64,000 bases of DNA from the NCBI RefSeq assembly GCF_007097485.1, contig NZ_VKDE01000023.1, forward strand, positions 1 to 64,000. The letters are read 5' to 3'. A model generated the notes under the pieces. The model made no database searches, was not told where the DNA came from, and saw nothing but the letters and a program-made list of their open reading frames with translations. The position numbers were made by a program, and so were the translations under genes. The DNA comes from Carboxylicivirga sp. M1479. GTDB lineage: Bacteria > Bacteroidota > Bacteroidia > Bacteroidales > Marinilabiliaceae. Positions 16,430-24,539 of the stretch are shown in pieces; the first letter of the stretch is position 1, and each line of letters opens with the position of its first letter.

Positions 16430-17566
16430 TTAATTTTTTACTTGATAATGGTGTACTATTTCAGCTGGTGTTGTTAGTTTATATTTTTGAAATATTGGAA
16501 AGTTGTAGGCATCATCGCCTAATTCACCATTGTTTGTTAATAGTTGAAGATTAAGTTGGCTTTGTGTCCAATAAATTACTTTGTCAATGATTGGTGTTGA
16601 AATGTTAAAGATAATAGCAAGGCTCTTTATTAGGCTTAAGCCATAAGGAATATCCTCCGTGAAGTATCTAGACTTATAGTTTGCATCCCAATATGTACCA
16701 TTATGCACCATTGGGCTCATAATGCCTTTAAATGCTTGTATTGATTTTATTTTTTCAGTTAGTGACTTAGCATTAGTCGATTCGTAGTGTTTTAATATAG
16801 GAGTAACACCATTTAGGTTTAACGGGATCGCTTCAATTAATTGAAACAACTCGTTGTCCATTTGAATTAATATCTGAGAAGCATTTACAGACCAAGTTTC
16901 GTAAAATGGTACTTCTTTGGTAAAATGAGTTGACTCAGGAGTAGCAAATAAATCAAAGAGGCGCGCAGGATGTAATATTGGGTTTGAATTACACAGCACT
17001 AATTCAAGCAAGTTATTCAGTTTAACAACATTTATATCTGTGTATTTTTCAAAGAATAGTTTTATTGTATCAAATACTTCAGTTTGTTTCGTTGCAATCT
17101 GAATCTCAGATTTTTTAAAAAAGCGAACACTTTTACCATAGATCTCAGTCCTGCAGATATATGGAATTCGTAAAGATCCAAAAATAGAAATGTTTTTTTC
17201 TTTTATAGGAAGTATGTTTGAGGCTTGCAACTCAAAGTTGCCATAACCAGGTAAGCATCCGATAATTGTATTTTGAGAGATATAGGGTGAAATATCTCTT
17301 AATAATTCTTCTCTGGCAAAACAAGGAAGAGAAACTAAGATAAGGTCTGCTCCTGGAATAACTTCAGAAGATAAATGTGATATAGAATCAATTTTCCCAA
17401 TAATTTTGTTTTGCTCCTCGTTTATGCCTTCAATGGTGTTATTCCATTTATTGGGTTTGCGTGTTAATAATTTAACTGTAAGGTCGTTATTGGAGCCAAG
17501 TATCGCGGAGAATGTGTGCCCAAGGTTGCCACCTCCGCAAATACATATTGTATTAATCGATTGCAT
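16430..17566 (-). CDS. Opine/octopine dehydrogenase-like NAD(P) enzyme
   Basis: A 378-residue two-domain dehydrogenase. The N-terminal Rossmann fold shows ICICGGGNLGHTFSAIL and DLILVSLPCFAREELL. The helical C-terminal domain carries LVLCNSNPILHPARLFDL, the pattern of the octopine/nopaline dehydrogenase family in which a conserved His takes part in catalysis. Such enzymes reductively join an amino group to a 2-keto acid. It overlaps the upstream cytidylyltransferase-PLP fusion gene by 14 bp, so the two are translationally coupled and probably act on the same small molecule. A side group with a secondary amine is an inference, not shown. Confidence 0.8.
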   Translation of the reverse strand: MQSINTICICGGGNLGHTFSAILGSNNDLTVKLLTRKPNKWNNTIEGINEEQNKIIGKIDSISHLSSEVIPGADLILVSLPCFAREELLRDISPYISQNTIIGCLPGYGNFELQASNILPIKEKNISIFGSLRIPYICRTEIYGKSVRFFKKSEIQIATKQTEVFDTIKLFFEKYTDINVVKLNNLLELVLCNSNPILHPARLFDLFATPESTHFTKEVPFYETWSVNASQILIQMDNELFQLIEAIPLNLNGVTPILKHYESTNAKSLTEKIKSIQAFKGIMSPMVHNGTYWDANYKSRYFTEDIPYGLSLIKSLAIIFNISTPIIDKVIYWTQSQLNLQLLTNNGELGDDAYNFPIFQKYKLTTPAEIVHHYQVKN

Positions 17567-19358
17567 GTAATGCTTGTATTAACTTATTATTGTCATTTGT
17601 ATCTCTGATGGCTAAGCGAATATATTCTCCTTCTTTAAAGCCCTTCTTGCCAGTTAAATCTTTAATTAAAATATTGTATTTGTCGATTAAAATATCTGCT
17701 AGTTGTTTGGCAGTGTATTTGGCTGTTATTTTGCATAGGAAATAATTTGCTTGCGATGGATATACATTAAGAAATGTAAATTTCTTTAGTTCTTCTTGAA
17801 AGCGATTTCTTTCATCTGCAATGTACTGGCAGCCTAAATGGTAGTCAGATTTATACTTATCAATAATTTGTAAAAAGAACTCACCAAACGAATTGATATT
17901 CCAAATGGACAAAGTTTTGTGGACTTTTTTTAATAATTCGTTGTTGCCAGAGATTAAAATACCTAAGCGAAAACCCGGAACACCATAGCTTTTGCTGATA
18001 CTTTTTACAATGACCAGATTGTGGTATTTATCAATTATGTTTTGATGAATCATAGTGTTGAGTTCACATTCTTCAGAGAAATCTACAAATGACTCATCTA
18101 AAACCAATGTTTTGCCATTTTCTTTAAAGTGGTCAAGTATCTGAATCAGTTGCTTTGGACGTATGAAGTTACCACTTGGGTTATCTGGGTTGATTAATAC
18201 CAGATTGTCAAATTTCGATGAGTTTTCAATGATAAAGTTTTCATCGTATGAATAGTCATCGTTGTAAGGATGTAAAGCAATGATTCGCTCTTGTGCTATT
18301 CTTTCAGGATACTCATTGAAAGTAGGGTGAATTATGCCAATAGTACCTTCAAGTGAATCCATTAATCCGGGAATAAACTCAGCGGCTCCATTACCAATAA
18401 GAATATTGTGTTCGTTACACTCGAAGAAAGAGGATGCGAGTATCTTCTGCACGTTCATTCCCGATGGGTACTCTCGCATTAATCGATGGAAATAATTTTT
18501 AATTTCATCTTCCATTCGAATGGTAGGGAAATAAGGGTTCACTAAATAGCAAAAGTCAATTAGTTCAGGATAACGCCAGTAACCGCCAAATCGTTTTTGA
18601 TATGCGCCTAATTTCTCCTCTAGAGGTGCAAAAACAGTTTCTGCATTATCTAAGTCTTGTTTATCATCAATTTCATACCATTTTTCACCTTGTAATGGTA
18701 AAGCATTTACTTCGTACTTGTCAATAAATGAAATAACTCTTAATACTTGTTCGTAGTAGTCGTTTTTTCCAAGTGCTTTACTGTATGCTTCTAAAAAGGG
18801 CAGGTATATCTCATTCGAGAACTTTTTCGAGAACTTATATATATTAACAGTTTTGTAGTATTGTTCACTATCCTCAAACTTAAAATGCTTTTTAGGTATA
18901 AAGTTTAAAATGTTGTGATTGCTATCCAACTTCACCACGGTGCCATCCATCCATGGCTTGTATTTATCAACAACAGCCAAGTTGGGTCTTTTATCTTCAA
19001 CTAATCGTTTAACTATCTTTTTGTCAAAGATTAGGTCACTCTCTAAAAGTATTGTATCGTCTTCACCAAGCTGTTTGTGGGCTAGGTATAATGAATAAAT
19101 ATTATTAGTTGAGTCATAGTCGTTATTATGCACGTATTCGATTGTTGTACCTTGAAAGTCATATCCCAGGTAATCAATAAGGCCTTGGGCTTCATATCCA
19201 ACAACTATAACTATTTTATTTAGGCTGATGCCTTCTAAACTTTTTAATATATAGTTTATTAAAGGTTGTCCATGGACTTCAACCATGCACTTTGTGTTAT
19301 TCTGAGTAAGTTCACTAAGACGCTTACCCATCCCGGCAGCAAGGATAATTGCTTGCAT
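17553..19358 (-). CDS. Fusion: LicC-like cytidylyltransferase + HisC/CobD-like PLP enzyme
   Basis: A 601-residue two-domain enzyme. Residues 1-235 are a nucleotidyltransferase with AIILAAGMGKRLSEL, DYDSTNNIYSLYLA, a LLESDLIFD metal motif and WYEIDDKQDLDNAE, close in style to phosphocholine cytidylyltransferase LicC. Residues about 250-601 are a fold-type I PLP enzyme with INPDNPSGNFI, LVLDESFVDF and the Schiff-base lysine K456 in SISKSYGVPGFRLG. This matches HisC/CobD, whose substrates are amino compounds bearing phosphate. The fusion suggests that a phospho-amino-alcohol is made by one half and loaded onto CDP by the other. It overlaps the opine-dehydrogenase-like gene. Confidence 0.85.
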   Translation of the reverse strand: MQAIILAAGMGKRLSELTQNNTKCMVEVHGQPLINYILKSLEGISLNKIVIVVGYEAQGLIDYLGYDFQGTTIEYVHNNDYDSTNNIYSLYLAHKQLGEDDTILLESDLIFDKKIVKRLVEDKRPNLAVVDKYKPWMDGTVVKLDSNHNILNFIPKKHFKFEDSEQYYKTVNIYKFSKKFSNEIYLPFLEAYSKALGKNDYYEQVLRVISFIDKYEVNALPLQGEKWYEIDDKQDLDNAETVFAPLEEKLGAYQKRFGGYWRYPELIDFCYLVNPYFPTIRMEDEIKNYFHRLMREYPSGMNVQKILASSFFECNEHNILIGNGAAEFIPGLMDSLEGTIGIIHPTFNEYPERIAQERIIALHPYNDDYSYDENFIIENSSKFDNLVLINPDNPSGNFIRPKQLIQILDHFKENGKTLVLDESFVDFSEECELNTMIHQNIIDKYHNLVIVKSISKSYGVPGFRLGILISGNNELLKKVHKTLSIWNINSFGEFFLQIIDKYKSDYHLGCQYIADERNRFQEELKKFTFLNVYPSQANYFLCKITAKYTAKQLADILIDKYNILIKDLTGKKGFKEGEYIRLAIRDTNDNNKLIQALHAID

Positions 19359-19417
19359 AAAATTACAGTTTTGTGATTCATTATTATTGAGATGAGTAGG
19401 GTTAAAGTAGGGGGTAT

Positions 19418-20503
19418 TTATTTATTAAGGTTGTATTTTTCCATTATATCAGCAATTCTTTCGGATACATGTCCATCAGAAATACCGACAATTTGTTCGC
19501 TAATTTTTTTGCGTTCTTCTTTCTTATTTTGTGGGTTGTGTATTTCATCTTCAATAATCGACTGAAGCTGGCTATAGTTGTCAATAACCTGTGCAACTTC
19601 TTTAAATGGACTCATTTGTCCATCCATGCGTTTCCTTATTTTAGATTTAAATATTCGATATGTCAAGCGGTATTTTACATCTTGATTAAAAATTACGGGC
19701 TTATCGAGTGCTGCAAATTCAAATATCGCAGATGACTCGTCTGAAACCATAATGTCAGAAATAGTCATAAAAGGAACGAGATTAAATTTATCTGCTCGCG
19801 CTAAATACACATTGTTGTATTGCTCCCAAGCATTGAATTTGCGTACCTGATGTTTATATTTCTTTTTTTCAAAAGAGAAAAAATGTGGTTTGATAATAAT
19901 GTTGTAATTCGTGAAATCCTTAGGGAAATCTTTAGGCATATTATCAATAGAACTTGGATAAAAAGTAGGTGCGTATAAAATGGTTTTCTTCAACGGATCG
20001 AGTTCCAATGATTTAACCATATTTACTTTGTCATTATCACTTATTTTAAATGCTTCATCCAACTTTGCAAAACCAACATTTAATAGTTTGCATTTCGTTT
20101 TAGGGAACATTTCTTTTAACATTTCAACACGCTGGCTACCTTCGATAAATCGTATGTCGTGCTTGTTTAGTTCCTCAGTGTAATAGCCTGCTTTTGTACC
20201 TATACCGTGAATAACCGACGCACTAGTATTATAGTTGATATTAATATCTTGAGGAAAGCCATGCGATCCATTAATTAAGTATTCACAACTTAAGGCCTCA
20301 TCTTCTTTGTTATAGAATTGTGGATCGTATCCATTTTCTTTGCAATAATCAAAGGCGATCTTATTCTTGTCAGGAGAGTCTAGTCCCATCAACAAAAATT
20401 TAATCTTCTTATTTCTTTTCCTCAACTCGTTTGCAATAGGTTCGAATTGAGGAATATAATACAGGTGATGAGTTAAGAATATTGCAAAGTAATTACTTTC
20501 CAT
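19418..20503 (-). CDS. CDP-glycerol/CDP-ribitol glycerophosphotransferase-like enzyme (TagF/TarL type)
   Basis: A GT-B-type enzyme that would transfer an alditol phosphate from a CDP donor to a membrane-bound or glycan acceptor. Seen are SVIHGIGTKAGYYTEEL, the TILYAPTFYPSS hinge, the NIIIKPHFF motif and the donor-binding DIMVSDESSAIFEFAALDKP. The open frame runs to 20617, but that would overlap licD by 113 bp. The ATG at 20503, one base past the licD stop, gives a 361-residue protein starting MESNYFAIFLTHH, the better choice. The alditol (glycerol, ribitol or other) is not shown by sequence. Confidence 0.85.
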   Translation of the reverse strand: MESNYFAIFLTHHLYYIPQFEPIANELRKRNKKIKFLLMGLDSPDKNKIAFDYCKENGYDPQFYNKEDEALSCEYLINGSHGFPQDININYNTSASVIHGIGTKAGYYTEELNKHDIRFIEGSQRVEMLKEMFPKTKCKLLNVGFAKLDEAFKISDNDKVNMVKSLELDPLKKTILYAPTFYPSSIDNMPKDFPKDFTNYNIIIKPHFFSFEKKKYKHQVRKFNAWEQYNNVYLARADKFNLVPFMTISDIMVSDESSAIFEFAALDKPVIFNQDVKYRLTYRIFKSKIRKRMDGQMSPFKEVAQVIDNYSQLQSIIEDEIHNPQNKKEERKKISEQIVGISDGHVSERIADIMEKYNLNK

Positions 20504-20504
20504 A

Positions 20505-21341
20505 TTAATAGTCTTTAGCATTTGGGTGATTACATTTGGTGAAAGGTAACAATTCGTATGCATGCACAATTCTATCTTCTTTGGCTGGTAATTGCATATA
20601 ATTCCCAAACATATCAATTAAATAATGATCAGGATTATTTGGAGCCATGAATTTATTACCAAGAAAATTTATTTCAGATAAAGGGAACACACTATGATAT
20701 CTCATGACTGAATGAAAATCGCCTACCTCTATGCCGGTAGCAACATATTTTGGTGATCTTTTTAAATATCTTCTGAGAATTTTATTTTTCCACTTGTCAG
20801 GACCTACTGTCCAACTAATAACTTTTGAAATTGGCTGTAATATTAATCTTGATCTTTTAAGAATAGTCTTTTTTGACTTCTTAAATCGCCTAGTGTAAAA
20901 GACCTTAGTGTTATAAAAATCACGATCGATGATATCATATGGGAATATATCGAGAAAAATACCCTTATGATAGGTATAGTTTTTCCCTTGTTCATTTTTA
21001 AGATTAATAGTGCTGTAGTCATCTCTAATCCGTACCCACTTTGTTCGTTTGCTATCTGTTTTAGCTGATTGAAAGAATAATCCATAGGGTAATTTAGTGG
21101 GCGCAATTTTTAAGAATTTTTCATAATCTTTACGTGACATAGCCAAGTCTGCATCATCATCCCATGGAATGAATCCCTTATGTCTTATTGCTCCAAGCAA
21201 AGTGCCTCCTGTTAACCAGTACTTAATATCATGCTCTCTACAAATTTCATCGACTATTCGAATCATTTCAAGCAATACAAGCTGCGTTTGCTCTATTGGA
21301 GTTTTGCCTGCCTCTCTTACCTCTTTTTTGTAATCCATCAC
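20505..21341 (-). CDS. licD: LicD-family phosphotransferase
   Basis: Transfers a phosphoryl-alcohol, such as phosphocholine in the founding members, from a CDP donor to a glycan. The 278-residue protein has the LicD core IKYWLTGGTLLGAIRHKGFI followed by PWDDDADLAMSRKDYEKFL, with the acidic cluster that binds metal. The IFPYDIID segment is also typical. LicD belongs to the same fold as fukutin/FKRP, which use CDP-ribitol. Its operon holds two cytidylyltransferases that could supply donors, the LicC-like fusion and the IspD-like enzyme. A 119-bp gap separates it from the SDR gene upstream. Start: two adjacent ATG codons are possible. Confidence 0.9.
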   Translation of the reverse strand: MMDYKKEVREAGKTPIEQTQLVLLEMIRIVDEICREHDIKYWLTGGTLLGAIRHKGFIPWDDDADLAMSRKDYEKFLKIAPTKLPYGLFFQSAKTDSKRTKWVRIRDDYSTINLKNEQGKNYTYHKGIFLDIFPYDIIDRDFYNTKVFYTRRFKKSKKTILKRSRLILQPISKVISWTVGPDKWKNKILRRYLKRSPKYVATGIEVGDFHSVMRYHSVFPLSEINFLGNKFMAPNNPDHYLIDMFGNYMQLPAKEDRIVHAYELLPFTKCNHPNAKDY

Positions 21342-21460
21342 ACTATTTTAAAAAAAAATAATTCGAAACAACACCTAGCTGTTTGACATTGACAAAGAGT
21401 AGGTTAGAAGTGATCTAATCATTGCTCTTGAGATCAGTGTTCAATTGTTATGTTTAGATT

Positions 21461-22153
21461 TTAAAATCGTTCTCTAACAAGTATAGGTTGTCCTTCCAAT
21501 ACTTCAGCTTGTTTTGTAAAGCAAGTTAATACTACGTCAGCAACTGCTTTGGGTTGCATTATTGATTCAGGGTCTTCGTTTGGAGCTAATATTTTTCGTA
21601 ATGGTGTAGCTGTTCGGCCTGGGCAAATGATAAAGATTTTAATACCATAGTCTTTTAATTCTTCAGCAATGGCATTTGAGAAATTAATAACACCACTTTT
21701 GGCTGCGGCATAGGCGCTCCATCCTGGGCGAGGAGTTAGACCTGCTGTTGAAGCAATATTAATTATCTTACCACCTGCGCGTTTCATCAGTAAAGTGGCA
21801 TATTTAGTGCACAAAAATGTACCCGTAAGATTTATTCTTAAGGTTGTGTCCCAATTTTCTAAAGAGGTATTTAATAAACTTTCTGGATTAACATAGCCTG
21901 CACAATTTACTAACGCATCAATGGTATTGAACTTTTCTTTAACGAAATCAAAAAATACTTTGACCGATGCTTCATCACCCACATCCAAATTTTTGGCGAG
22001 CGATTGACCCGTTAGAACATTTTTAATCTCTGCATTCTGTTCAGCCGTTCTGCTTGCAAAAATAACAGTTGCGCCTTGTTCTTGTGCTTGTATGGCCGTT
22101 TGATAACCAATACCACTACTAGCGCCTGTAATAACAATTACTTTCCCCTTCAT
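21461..22153 (-). CDS. Short-chain dehydrogenase/reductase, possible ketose-phosphate reductase
   Basis: A classical SDR of 230 residues: the nucleotide-binding TGASSGIG at 9-16, VNCAGYV, and the catalytic Ser-Tyr-Lys set in IASTAGLTPRPGWSAYAAAKSG. It begins 6 bp after the IspD-like cytidylyltransferase gene. This order equals a split version of the Haemophilus Bcs1/Acs1 enzyme, an IspD-like domain fused to an SDR that makes CDP-ribitol from ribulose 5-phosphate. On that analogy it would reduce a pentulose phosphate to an alditol phosphate. The analogy is inference, since the SDR family is very broad. Confidence 0.85.
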   Translation of the reverse strand: MKGKVIVITGASSGIGYQTAIQAQEQGATVIFASRTAEQNAEIKNVLTGQSLAKNLDVGDEASVKVFFDFVKEKFNTIDALVNCAGYVNPESLLNTSLENWDTTLRINLTGTFLCTKYATLLMKRAGGKIINIASTAGLTPRPGWSAYAAAKSGVINFSNAIAEELKDYGIKIFIICPGRTATPLRKILAPNEDPESIMQPKAVADVVLTCFTKQAEVLEGQPILVRERF

Positions 22154-22159
22154 AATTAT

Positions 22160-22819
22160 TTAAAACGTTAGTAGCTTATTAACCAATTCTACATCAAGTG
22201 GGGTCGTTATTTTAATATTCGATTCACGTCCTTCAACAAACCTTACCTTACCGCCATAATGAAAAAATAAGGAGCCATCTTCAGTGGCTTGTAACTGATC
22301 CTTTTTAGCTTTTTCGTGAAATTCTTTAAGCAAAGAGCTAGTGAATACCTGAGGAAGCTGTATGTTGTGAAGTTCATTTCTATTCAGTTCTCCAGTCATG
22401 TAGTCACCACCTTTTGAAACGGTGAACTTGATTGGAATAGTTGGCACTACTGCATCTTCATTTGTCGATGCGTCTACAATTTCCTGCACAAACTCTTTCG
22501 AAATGAGTGGACGTGCCGCCTCGTGTATCATTACTTTTGCAGTGTTAACTTGCTGTAAAGCATTAAATACTGATTCATGACGAGTGGCACCGCCAATTAC
22601 GTATTCTATATTCTGAATATCATATTCGTCAACGTAACGCTTGTACTCATCCATGTATTCCGATTGACACGTGACCAATATTCGTGTAACAGCACTACAA
22701 CTTAATAAGCGCTCCATTGAGTAAACTAAAAATGGCTTACCATTTATTTTATAAAACTGTTTTGGAAAGTCAAGCTTTGCTCTTTTTCCTACTCCGGCTG
22801 CTAGCAGAATTACATCCAT
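22160..22819 (-). CDS. IspD/TarI-like cytidylyltransferase
   Basis: A 219-residue CTP transferase. IspD-type marks are DVILLAAGVGKR, FPKQFYKINGKPFLVYSM, the IHEAARPLISKEFV motif, IPIKFTVSKG, and QLPQVFTSSLL. The closing stretch EGRESNIKITTPLDVELV is also typical. It could make CDP-methylerythritol for isoprenoids (IspD) or CDP-ribitol or a related CDP-alditol (TarI, human ISPD/CRPPA). The setting points to the second: it is the first gene of a glycan operon, paired with an SDR, LicD and a TagF-like enzyme. A TACCTTTG promoter box lies 64 bp upstream. Confidence 0.88.
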   Translation of the reverse strand: MDVILLAAGVGKRAKLDFPKQFYKINGKPFLVYSMERLLSCSAVTRILVTCQSEYMDEYKRYVDEYDIQNIEYVIGGATRHESVFNALQQVNTAKVMIHEAARPLISKEFVQEIVDASTNEDAVVPTIPIKFTVSKGGDYMTGELNRNELHNIQLPQVFTSSLLKEFHEKAKKDQLQATEDGSLFFHYGGKVRFVEGRESNIKITTPLDVELVNKLLTF

Positions 22820-22882
22820 TATTAAAATTGTTTGTCGTTGCTAGTGTTTATTTCCCATCACACCTTCAACTAAAATGTGCTG

Positions 22883-22890
22883 CAAAGGTA
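22883..22890 (-). promoter_or_regulatory. -7 box of the glycan operon promoter
   Basis: TACCTTTG on the minus strand, followed by GC, is an exact TAnnTTTG match. It would start the seven-gene operon 22819-15359. No TTG is seen at the -33 position. Confidence 0.5.
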
Positions 22891-23335
22891 AGAATATTTA
22901 GGCACCGTGCATATTCGTTTATTATATCATAAGTGCGGTAGTACAAATACTCTTCTGGTAAATTGATGGTGTACAGTTATTTTAGTTTTTATTCTTGGGG
23001 TGTGTAATTGTGTTTGGCTGACTATCTTTTAAAGGTGGAGTTTGTACCTAGTGTCATTTGCGGGTCTATGCTTAAGCTCCTTTGTAGTACTCTATTGTTT
23101 TGATTGCTAGTTGATAAGTTATATGATTTGTTAAATGCGCCATAAAACTAATGGTGTTAAATATTGAAAAACAGTTTGTTGTGTTTTTTATTGCCAAATA
23201 AGTGAATGACAAGACATTTATCTTTTATCTATTGCAAATTAAAAGCTATCTTCGAAAACTTGTTTTAGTAGGTGAACAAAGGCACTTCACGAACAAAAAA
23301 TAAAAAAACAATAATTTAGAATAAAGCATACCTGG
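22891..23335. other. Divergent intergenic stretch, no gene seen
   Basis: About 445 AT-rich bases between the glycan operon promoter and the GT4 gene. I see no coding frame, strong hairpin or repeat, and no exact TAnnTTTG box for the plus-strand GT4 gene. Confidence 0.5.
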
Positions 23336-24427
23336 ATGCATATATTGCTAGTTAATTCTATAGGAAAAAATAAATGGGGTGGAGGCGAAAAGTGGATGGT
23401 CCTCGCGGCTCAGGAACTAAGCAAAAAAGGGCATAAGGTATTAATTGGTTGCCGTGCCAACTCCATTGTTGAAACCAGAGCAAAAGAAGCAGGTATACAA
23501 GTTGTGCGCCTTTGTATATATACCGATATTAGTGTTAAAGGTTATTTCCAATTGAAGTCCATATGTCAAAAGGAGTCGATAGAGTTAGTTATTGGATGTC
23601 AGAATAAAGACGTTCGTGTTGCTGGGTTTATGTCGCGAATGAACAATGGGCCCAAGATTCTCAGTCGTCAAGGAGTACAACTCTTGCGTAACAAATCGAA
23701 GTACAAATGGAGTTTCTTACCCTATTGCGATGGTATTATAACGAACACCTACTCATTAAAAAAAGAGTATGATAGTTATGGGTGGTGGGATGATGAGTTT
23801 GTCAAGGTTATTTTTAACGGTATAAATACTGATGTTTTTTCAAAAGAAATATACGACCTGAGTCAATATATTCATGAAGATGAACTTAAGCCGATTAAGA
23901 TTGTATCAACAGGTCGCTTAGCCAGTCAAAAAGGATTTGAGTATTTATTAGATGCGGCTAAGCCAATTATCGAAAAGTACCCTCATGTATACTTTTTTAT
24001 TGCCGGACAAGGCAAGTTGGAGTCGAGTTTGAAAAAGCAAATTAATCGCTTGGGTATTGAAAGGAATGTTCATTTACTCGGTTTTCAAAAAAACGTATCT
24101 TCTTTGCTTAATGCAGCCGATTTATTTGTACTTCCGTCGTTGTTTGAGGGAATGCCTAACTCCCTAATGGAGGCTTTAGCACATGGTTTGCCTGCCGTTA
24201 GTACCAATGTTAATGGCGTGTCTGAGTTGATGATAGATAATGAGCATGGCTACATCGTACAGTCTGGAGATTCGAAGCAACTAGAGGAAGCCATCGAAAA
24301 GTTGATCGCTGATGGTGATTTTAAAAAGAAAGGCTTGGCTGGGGCAGAGCATGTTAAACGTACTTTTTCTATAGACTCGATGATTGAGAATGTGGAATCT
24401 CACCTACTTCAAATACTTAGCAAGTAG
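23336..24427 (+). CDS. Family 4 glycosyltransferase
   Basis: A GT-B-fold enzyme of 363 residues likely building surface glycan. The N-terminal domain starts MHILLVNSIGKNKWGGGEKW. The C-terminal domain has IKIVSTGRLASQKGFEYLLD, IAGQGKLESSLKKQI, VHLLGFQ and the nucleotide-sugar-binding LFEGMPNSLMEALAHGLP, all standard for GT4. Sugar and acceptor are unknown. It is divergent from the CDP-alditol operon and upstream of the LtaS-like gene, so it belongs to the same surface-glycan region. Confidence 0.92.
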   Translation: MHILLVNSIGKNKWGGGEKWMVLAAQELSKKGHKVLIGCRANSIVETRAKEAGIQVVRLCIYTDISVKGYFQLKSICQKESIELVIGCQNKDVRVAGFMSRMNNGPKILSRQGVQLLRNKSKYKWSFLPYCDGIITNTYSLKKEYDSYGWWDDEFVKVIFNGINTDVFSKEIYDLSQYIHEDELKPIKIVSTGRLASQKGFEYLLDAAKPIIEKYPHVYFFIAGQGKLESSLKKQINRLGIERNVHLLGFQKNVSSLLNAADLFVLPSLFEGMPNSLMEALAHGLPAVSTNVNGVSELMIDNEHGYIVQSGDSKQLEEAIEKLIADGDFKKKGLAGAEHVKRTFSIDSMIENVESHLLQILSK

Positions 24428-24490
24428 CTTATTATATCTTGACAAAGAATATTTAACAACTTCAATTTAGCAGGTTTAGTATCATCTCAT

Positions 24491-24498
24491 TATTTTTG
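24491..24498 (+). promoter_or_regulatory. -7 box upstream of the LtaS-like gene
   Basis: TATTTTTG matches TAnnTTTG, 41 bp before the start codon. It suggests the LtaS-like and U32 genes have their own promoter, separate from the GT4 gene. Confidence 0.45.
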
Positions 24499-24539
24499 TT
24501 GCGGCAAACATATAAGCCTTTGCAAAACAATACTTTTTT

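Noticed and set aside
17553-19358. PntC-type phosphonate cytidylyltransferase-aminotransferase fusion
   Set aside because: The architecture is similar, but the PLP half looks like HisC/CobD (class I/II), not an aminoethylphosphonate transaminase, and no PEP mutase or phosphonopyruvate decarboxylase is in the window.
20504-20617. N-terminal extension of the CDP-glycerol-type transferase
   Set aside because: It would overlap licD by 113 bp with Cys-rich non-family residues; the ATG at 20503 directly after the licD stop fits better.
22717-22932. 71-residue plus-strand frame near the glycan operon start
   Set aside because: It is antisense to the start of the IspD-like gene and its promoter, and has no recognisable features.
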